From Istiophorus platypterus (Eukaryota > Chordata > Actinopteri > Istiophoriformes > Istiophoridae), in the NCBI GenBank assembly GCA_016859345.1, contig CM029112.1:9497089-9561088 (forward strand): a stretch of 64,000 nucleotides of DNA. The letters are read 5' to 3'. This document shows, piece by piece, positions 53,501 to 63,074 of the stretch. The position numbers were made by a program, and so were the translations under genes. The first letter of the stretch is position 1. Each line of letters starts with the position of its first letter. The notes beneath the pieces are model-generated. The model was not told where the DNA came from. It was given only the letters and a program-made list of their open reading frames with translations, and searched no databases.

Positions 53501-56500
53501 AGTCTGGTGCAGCAAAGAAATAAAAAGGAAAACAGAGGTGATAGAAGAGACAAAGAGTGAAGCTATGCATTAATTATCACGAGTTTCACATATTTCTATC
53601 CCATTTCATCATAGACATCAAATCATAATAAAGCCTGCTTTTTGTATTTTCTTTTTTTTTTTTTTGGAGAACATCATAATGCAAAGTTGGGGTAAGTGTG
53701 GCTGTGTCTTTGTCCAAAACATAGTCTTATAATACTGTCCGCAGAGGGACATCTCGCCGTTGCATGACAAGGATCAAAGGGGCCGTGGTGAAAATGGAGC
53801 AGCACAATGTAGAGACAGTGGGAGTGAGAGAAAGATATAAAAGAACAAGAAAGAGAGATTCGGGCAGACTTTTCCCTTAAGTCAATTTAAGATGACATCT
53901 TGATTTCTTCCCAGTGCACCGGAGCACTGCTCTGGAGGAGATAAAGCAGAGTGTTTAGGATCAAAGAGGTGTGCCAGAGAGATGCCTCAGAAAAAGCCCT
54001 GAACTCTCACTGACGCTCAGTCACCCTCCTGCCGTGCGCTCTTGTCTGGGCACATTCACACAGGGATACAGCGCTGTGAACGAGTGTGTGGTGCAAAAAG
54101 GTGCATGATGGGTAGTGATGGATATCAGAGTGAGGGAGTTCCTTGCTGCAGGTGTACAAGCGGCAGATGGGTTGAGTTGATGCAGACAAGGTCAGATAGC
54201 AGTGTAGACGGGTGAATAGTAATGAGCTAAGAGTCTGTGTGTGTGTGTGTGTATGTGTGTGTGTGTGTGTGTGTGAGTGTGTGTGTGTGAGCTTGTGTGG
54301 GGGTTGACTGTAGAACTATGACTGTTTCGTCTAACTAGTCAAGAGAATTCACTTGAGATTTGAGTCAGTGTGAATCTCTGCCTCTTTCAAGCCTCTCAGT
54401 ATTTTACTCATGAAGTACAGCAAAGACAGTTAATAGGAGGGTGAGAGCACACCCATCAAGTCTTCAGAAAGTGCAATTTCAGCTCATTCACAGCTCTATC
54501 TTGAAAAAAGGTCTGTCCCGAAGCCAGCTAATCTCTCACTCATCCCCACAGGAGCGAAGACCAAAAAAGTGGAATTAACAGCAAATACTCAAAGGAATTT
54601 TTATTGACTTGCCAAAATGCACCTGGACAAATGGGTCATTAAAGGACTCTGAAGGCCCACAAAGTGCAATGCTGCTCCGATGGCCAGTATAAATATTAAT
54701 GTACACAGACCACCAACAATTATTTTAACATTCAGTAGCAAAAATCACCCACCGGTCAGTCTCTTTGCTGAACTGGCCCCTGCCCACGTCGTTGACGGCG
54801 CACAGGCGGAACTGGTACGAGCGCGCCGGGATGAGGCCGCCGACGGTAACCCCGGTAGACTCTGGCTCAATGTTGGCCAGCAGCACTGTCCAAGGGGCAT
54901 CTGAGACGGAGTAGGACACACTTATAGGCAGATCTGTGACCGACGGCGAATCAGCGGTAAATGACCTTGTGAGAGCGTTCGCATTCTTGAGAAAAAAAAA
55001 CTCATCAGCACTTGCAAACTCATATTTGAATTTCGTGTTGTTCCTGAGTATTATTGTACACCATTGATTCATTTTCAGTAATAATATTGCAGCCAATGAC
55101 AAAAAATAAGTCATTTATTTTTTATAGTCCCCCTCCAAATATAAGATTGAAATTCAAATATCCAAAAACAAGATCCCATCTGCATCCTAAGATTCATTTT
55201 CCCCTTAATGAGTTGTTGTCCTCTCCGTTAGCCTGAGCTTCAGTCAGAAATGGTTAAATGATTCACTCTCCGCAGGCGAACGCACTTGCACCTCTTTGAT
55301 TTTTATCAAGCGAAAGGAAGATAAGAGCATTGGACATCAACACAGTTTGGTTCCCCTGATCATTCCTAAGGAAGCGCACAGGTGAGGCAATCGTTTTACT
55401 GACTGCAGAAGTTAAGAGACGATGCAACTGCCAATCGTGGGGCACTGTGGAAATATAATATGATAGGAGGGGTAGCAAATGAGTGCTTCCAGGGAATAGA
55501 AAGTAACAATATTGCCTTTAAAACGACTAACAAGAAACAATAAAACGCGTCCGTGTTTGTGCATTTATGACAGTGATACTGGTGCCTCGGTGTGGGTGAA
55601 CACCAAACCACTCACTATTTTCTGAGACTTCCAGGATGTAGCGGATGAGGGGGCTGTTTCCATCAAAGGCCTGGGCCCACGTCAGGTTGATGGCCCTCTT
55701 CTCCGTGATACTCAGAACTGCTATTGGGTTTTCTGGAGCATGGGGCAGTTGCCTGCACGAGCATAGACGTGTGGGTGTAAGAGAGGGACAAAGTGATAAA
55801 GGCAAATTGAATCAGACAAGAAAGGGCAGCAAATAACAAAATTAAACAGCCAAACTGGGAGCCTTGCATTGTAAATATTAGAGGAGTTAGACAGATTGGG
55901 GAAGGGAGCAGCGATAAACCACGGCAGTAGAGTAAATATCCATCCGTCAAGTGCTAGTCAGATGTAAATAAGAGAAAAACAAATACAGACAGCAAGATAA
56001 GACAGGGGAGACACGAGGCAAATATGCCGACCTGACTCTGAGGTGGGCGCTGCGGGAGTCATTGCCACCGACCGAGGTCACCCTGCAGGTGTATGTTCCG
56101 ATGTCACCAGACCACGTCTGGGAGATGTGCAGGGTCCCGTCGGGATCCAGCTGCAGACGGGGTGACGTGTTCACGTCAATCACGGAGCCGCTCTTCTCCC
56201 ATACATACCTAGGGGGTTTGCACATGTGCATGTAAGCGCAGCGCGCACGTATAGCACGCACACACAATCACACTTTAACGCTCTGTGTTTCCGTGTGTTG
56301 CGACAGTGGGCGCGTTTGCTTTGTGTCGGTTCACACAGCAAAAACACAGAAGGTGCTGACACAGATGAAAGGCCTTGCTAGGCTGATTGTAGAATGATCA
56401 GAACCTAAAAAATAAAAAAATCTCTCTCCGTGACGCATCGAGTGCAGAACCTCTCATTTGTGCCCCCCCCACCCCCCCAAACAACCCTGAAAAATAACAT

Positions 56501-58176
56501 ACACTTGGACATACGCATGCACACAGTAGGAGCTCTTGTGATTAATTGCAACTGTTTGGGCTCTCCAGCTAATCTTCTCTGTGTTGCGTTTAATTAAAGG
56601 CGCTGTCTGAAGTTATTACTCTGTTTACATATTCATCTGTTTACCCCGCGATCTGATCAATGCCATGGGCCCACAGGTGACAGGCACTCTAATCACTGGG
56701 CTCCGCAGACATCATTCCAGTCCCTCTGAGACAGATGCATGTACACACACTCTATCATGCTCAAGACTGTCTGAAGAGTGAGGAAAAGCGATGGGATAAT
56801 TCCTCAGTCTGACTCCAAGAGTTTCAAAATCTTCCCATAGGAGGTTGTCAAAGGGTGGATAAACACTACAATATCTCTTGCAGATATCAAAAGCTAATTA
56901 AGTACAACATTGATACCCAGGCTTGTTTGCTAGGCTAGGCTGTGGTTGCATCAAGAGAGTGTGACAAAAAAAAAAAAAAGTATGTGAAAAAAGGACAAAA
57001 TCTCGACAAAAATTCCAACAGCTATTACACGTGGATGTCATCATTACCTGACAGTTACACTGGGATCATGAGTCACACCACAGGTCATAACAGCCTTGGT
57101 CCCTTTGATGACACTTTGGTCTTGTGGTGGTTTAGTTATGCGAGTTCGTGCTGCGAACACACACACAGAGGTTGTTATTCAGACGCTGTGTTTGAGCAGT
57201 GGACCCAAGAGAGCTTGCTTGACTTTCACTGAATGTCTTTCTGAAATAGGATGCATCACACAGCGTTTCCAAGAGTGGAATATTTTGCAAGGCTTTGAAG
57301 GATTGGTAATGTGAATTTATGCATAGAAAATGAGAACATATATGAGTCATTAGGCTATATAGTAATAATATCTTGACAATGAACTTCAGATGCGAGCCGC
57401 ATCCAAACTTAACAAGAAAAACCAGGGTATTTCTTTTTATTTCTTTTTTTTTTTCTTCAACATTTGCTGGACAAGTATAAAATAAAAAAAGACAGGTGTT
57501 GCACATGATGGAAGCAAAATGAATGATGTGCAGAGAGTGTCTAGTCTCTTTCAATACTTACCCCAGACCACTAGATCAGCTGAAGCCTCATCAATGCCCC
57601 TGGAGTTACTGGCCATGCAGGTGTAGGTACCAGCATCAGACAAGTGGGAGGGACTGATTAGCAGGCTACCTGACTCCAGCAGGGTGAACCTGGGAAGTTG
57701 GACCGAGCCACTGGCCAAGACACGTTCACCTGCATGGAAGGGCAAAAGTGATTGATGGTATGGGATGGAGGATGGGGGAGAAGGAGGGGGGGGGGGGTGA
57801 AAGAGAGATTAAAGTATTGGAGAAATGTCAGGGAAAACAAATAGGGGGGAAAGCAGTGCAGCAAATGTAAAGAAGTAAAGCATGTTCTGAGAAAATGCAA
57901 ACTCTGAATCCTTTCCATGGCTCTCATCTAGATTTGACAAGTCCAAATGCAGCATAATGAACCCCCCCCCCCCACACACACACACACACCACCACCAAAA
58001 CTCATGCTGTCCGCCCACGCACCTTTCTGCCAGGTGATGGCTGGCCGGGGGGCTCCCGAGGTCTCACAGTGCAGAATGACTGACATGCCGTCTATCACGG
58101 CGCTGTCAGAGGGACCAGCGGTGATATTGGGGGCGATACCTGAGAGGGGACGGGGTAGGCACACACACACATGCAC

Positions 58177-58245
<69 letters not shown>

Positions 58246-61200
58246 AGCACACACAAACACGCACACAAACAAACAAAATCAGGTGAGACAGGGGTGATAA
58301 TGAGAGACATAAACAGCTTTCTCCCTAATAAAGCAGTCGGCAGATGAAAGCCTAATAGACTTGACAAAAGGGGCGCCTGTCAGTCCTCATTCTCAGGGAC
58401 AGCTCTGAGAATCTCACAAAACGCCTCCATCTCTCCGCTGCACATTCTCTGATTCATATATAGCCAATAATTGCCCGAGCATCCAAGGTGACAAATCTGT
58501 CACTGCAAAAGATATATAGATAGATGGGTGTAGGAGGCAAGACAGAGAGAGGGGGAAAAGAGGATTAGAAACGAGAACAGAGGAGCGGATTTAGGAATAA
58601 GAAAAGGGAGGGAACAGAGCGGGGAAGATCAGCTGAATTAAGCAGAAGACGTGCGGATAGCTTTGAAAAATTTTCAAGGGGACGTACTAGTAACAGCTAG
58701 GTAGGTGTTTGTCTGGATCTCTCCTGCAAGATTGCGGGCAAAACACTGAAACATCCCAGTGTCATCTGGCAAGAGACCGTTGATCTGTAGACTGCCTCCT
58801 ACCAACACCCTGTACCTGGGGATCTTCACTGGGCTGATGGGCACTGCGTCTTTATACCACACTATGTCTGGCTGCGGTGTGCCTGCGGAGGGAGGAGAGG
58901 ATTTATTTTTTTTTTCTCCTGTCATTGTGACCCTCTTGTTCTTTTTTACTATTTCATGCTTTCTAGCTCTTTCAAACATGCTGTCGCACACAAAAAAGCA
59001 AACACCACTAACCTCGTGCCTGGCAGGGGATATCCACCACCTTTTCCATCTCGGCGCTGATGTGACTCGGTGGCTCTTTTACAAACAGAGGAAACTCTGT
59101 TTCAAAAACAAAAAAGCATAAAACATGGCTCCGTCAAAGCCTTTAAAAACTACTCACAAAACATCTGTGGTTTTTTTTTTTTCTTGAACCTTCCCTGGTG
59201 AAGGAGCATTTGCACCACTCTAGATGATCACATCGAATCAATTACTGAAATGTAAAATGGGAACAAAATGTTCTCTCAACATGGGGGGTTAGCATGCTGC
59301 AATATTTGGATAATTTAGGGCGCAGCTGCTCTGTGCAAGGTAAGAATGTGACTTGGGGTGCATGTACCGAGAACATGCAGGAAGGCCCCGGCAGTGATGG
59401 AGGGGACGCTGCTGCTGCGGAGTGACGCCTCGCACTCGTAGTAGCCGCTATCACTGACGGCCGGCAAGCTGATGACCAATCTACGGCCGAAATCTCGGAT
59501 CCCTGTGTTGACCACTGCTCCGTCTTTCCTCCAAGTAATACTCATTTTGACGAGGGGTCTGGAGGAGAAAAAAGTTGAAAAGAAGAAAAAGAGAGCAAGA
59601 GATGGGGAGCTCGGTTTGAATACAGATTCATATGCTGTTTCAAGGTTACACTGCATTGGGGGAGCAATGGGATACATCTGTCATTCTGATTAAGTCTTTG
59701 AATTGGAGATAATAGTCTGAATTCAAGACTGGGATTGCGCGAGATCGGGAGAACGCAGTGAAGCCTTGAATCAAAAGCGAAGAATGGAGATGTACAAAAC
59801 GAGAGATGCAGTTCTCTATCGTGTTCACAAAAAACATTTCATTTATATCACAAAATATTAGATATGGAGGTGAGAGAAGGCTGAGGTGTTTTGATAGCGT
59901 GTGCATGTTTGTATTTGTATCAAGTCGGCATCCATGAGCATCTAAATGAAGATTCACCTTGCATTGGCAACACACTCCATGATGGCTTCGTTCCTCCCCA
60001 CCGTTACGCTGGTGTTCTTGGGGGGAATGATGATAGCGGGGGCTATGGGATCTGCAGGTCCTCCAACATCTATCATACACACAGAAACGAAGAAATAGAC
60101 AGAAGAAAAGCGAAAAAAATCTTTAAACTATAGGGAGACCTCGGATTAAGCCTGGACATCTGTCGGATAAAGCCAGCCGACAACGACTGGATCCTTACAG
60201 AAAGACTGACAATCTGTCACTATCACCAGCAGGTAGCCAGCACGCTATCACGCTACCATTAACACTCCTGTCTTTACTTTAGATCCCTTTTCTGGTGCGC
60301 ACAGCATTTCCTGAGCACGGTGTTAGCCCAGGTGTTAGAAGCCATTATGTAGCATAATTGAGACAAACACAAAAGGCGATTAAATGCAGCACCATCACTC
60401 ATGGGTTTCACGGAGCCTCCAGCCAACCATCGATTCACTGCCCTCAATCAGTGATCTCTCTCTGAATCTGATCTCATTTTCCCCCCCACCTCCCCGGAGT
60501 ACGGATATGGGCCTGTGCACTCGTATGTGTGTGAGTGATTGTGTGTTTATGGTGTGTCGCACGCGTGTGCTGCCTGCATCTGTGTTTGTTTGTGGGTGCC
60601 TCCGTCTGTCCATGTGAATATGTGAAGTTTTTTTGTTTGAGGGCCGCCTCAGGTTAATAGTGTCCGAAATCAAGTTTTTACTATCACTCGCTATTTCGTG
60701 CCACGTCATTGTAAATCAAAGCCTTCCGAGGCCCATTTTTGTGGAATCTCAGCAGTGTAATGACAGAGCTCCCTCTAAAAAAACGCTGCCTGTATGTAGG
60801 AGTAGATCCCCTGATGGGTTATTGCTGTTTGGTTCTGCTTCCCATTTTAGCTAATCCAGATACTATTAACTATGACTGTGCAGCTTTAAGCACAAATAGC
60901 AAGGAAGGAAAGAAGAACAAAAAAAAAAAAAAATGGATCTGCTGCTGACTTTATAATGGCCCATTTAAAGAATGCATTCAACATTTTGATATTAAAACAT
61001 GTAAATCTCAGAGCCGACCTAAACACCTAAAAATCTGTTGTGTCAAACAGCAAAAATCATCATCAAAGATGTTTTTTATTTGAAAAAAATATATATATAT
61101 CACAACAGATTATTTAAGCATAGACTGGCAAGAAAATGGGAATTCTGCAGCTGAATGACAGGCTTCAGAATTCTACTACACGTCCCTATTCATCCATTTC

Positions 61201-63030
61201 ATCACGGTGGTACATGCATTATCTTGGGGGTATTATTGACATTAATATTAATTATCACAGTGAAGACCGGTCAATCCATGTAGACCCACTTGCTGTGAAA
61301 TCATCAGAAGAGTCAAAAACATAGAAAATGAATTTAGAGTCTGTAATGACTGGCCTAAGTCAAAAGGATTCATGTGGAAAAGAAATCTGAGTCACTTGGG
61401 TCAGAAGTTATTGGCTAAAATGTCAGTTTACAGTACTTGGCTGGCTCCATGTAATTTTTGTTGCCTAGTTAACATACAAGATTATGCGGACAGTTTGATT
61501 GTTGTGGGTCCTAAGGTCTCTGAGATCCTGAAAGATTTAACGGTGAAGAAGCAAATGTAGAGAGAGGAGGAGTAGGAGAAGCAGTGATCAAGGGGGAGTA
61601 GAGAAGAAAAATTCTATCACCACTAATATCCATCTTCTACCAAGAAGACTAAGAGATGAAAAACAAGCATAGTAATTACTAAGGTCAAAATCTGGTATAT
61701 ATAGTAATTTAGAAACGATTTATTGATTTAAATTTTTGATGCAGTCAGGTTGAAGCGGTCAAGAATATGATGGCTGCTGTTCACCCTTACGCTTATATTT
61801 CACATCTTTTTAAAGTTTCTAAAATTTCTTACAGATTTGTGGTAACATGCAAATAAAACAGGGTTTTGACATAAAGTTCTATTCCAAAATTTTTGGCTGG
61901 GAATTTTGCCTGCGTTTGCCAATGATACAACGAAACCCATTCGACTAGTCAAAGAACTCATTTTATTTTCCAGAGGACATGATTGTTTCCATGGCAGACA
62001 CTAATTAATGTATTGCAGTTCATAAACTCTCTTTGTTGAGAATACCTCAAGTGTGTAATCTTCTAATTAAATGGGGAAAAGTAAACAACTTGGTGACCTG
62101 CATAGCAAATTCTCGCTACTAATATCACCATATTGTTTACATGTGTCTGTGTCCAAAGACAATTGTAAACCAAAGTCAACAGTAGTGCATTTCACACTCT
62201 AAAGAGTAAAACAAAAAGCAAAAATGTCTGCCCAATTGGAGTATTATCCAGTGCCAGTTTACTTTTTACTATTGGATTTAGCTCAGCCTCATTTGTATGC
62301 TCCCATTGGAACAAGATGCTCCCTCTACTGCATATTTTTTCTGTCTTGTCTCCACCGAATTGCTAAGGTGAACAAATGCAGCTGTAAAAACCTTATTGAC
62401 TTTCAGATGCAAAATGCAGCTGTGTGATCCGCAAGGTCAGATTCGGTGATATTCAGTGATATCTGGTCCCCGCAGATTGCTGTCTCATGCGTAGTGAGCA
62501 CTGAATTACAAACACAGCATTAACGACATGATGAGCAGATGCTGGAGTGGGCAGGAGGCTGATATTGAAAACGCGCGGCTCCACGGCGAACAGGTTAAAA
62601 TCCTCATACGATAGTCAAAACCCCCACCAGCTAAATAATACAAATCATAAGGGATTTGGTGTGGATTTTAGCAAAGGATGCGGTATATGTGGTGTAAAAT
62701 GTTATCAGAAATATCTTCAGAGCTATGGAATAACTCACGTGACTGCTTTAATTGGCTGGTGTTTGTAAGTAGACGAGGTCGGGTTTGTTTAGATGAAAGC
62801 GTGTAACAGTATGCGGGGCAATTTGTGTGACTTCGTTCAGAAGAAAGAGGGCGGAAGTCGGCGGGAGGATGGGGAAGCGTCACGTTCAGCTAAGCGCTAA
62901 TGACTTGACATGTAACCATGCCTTCATGAGCGATGCCAAACATGATTTGAAGTTGTGAAACATGATTTGAAGTCGTGAACACGTTCCGTTTATGAGTGAG
63001 GCTGACCTTCTAATCTGATGTGTGTGTTCA

Positions 63031-63074
<44 letters not shown>

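Noticed and set aside
57928..58367. Valine/cysteine-rich frames over the (CA)n tract near sdk2 exon 6
   Set aside because: They are translations of the dinucleotide repeat. Only the part at 58023-58139 is a real exon.
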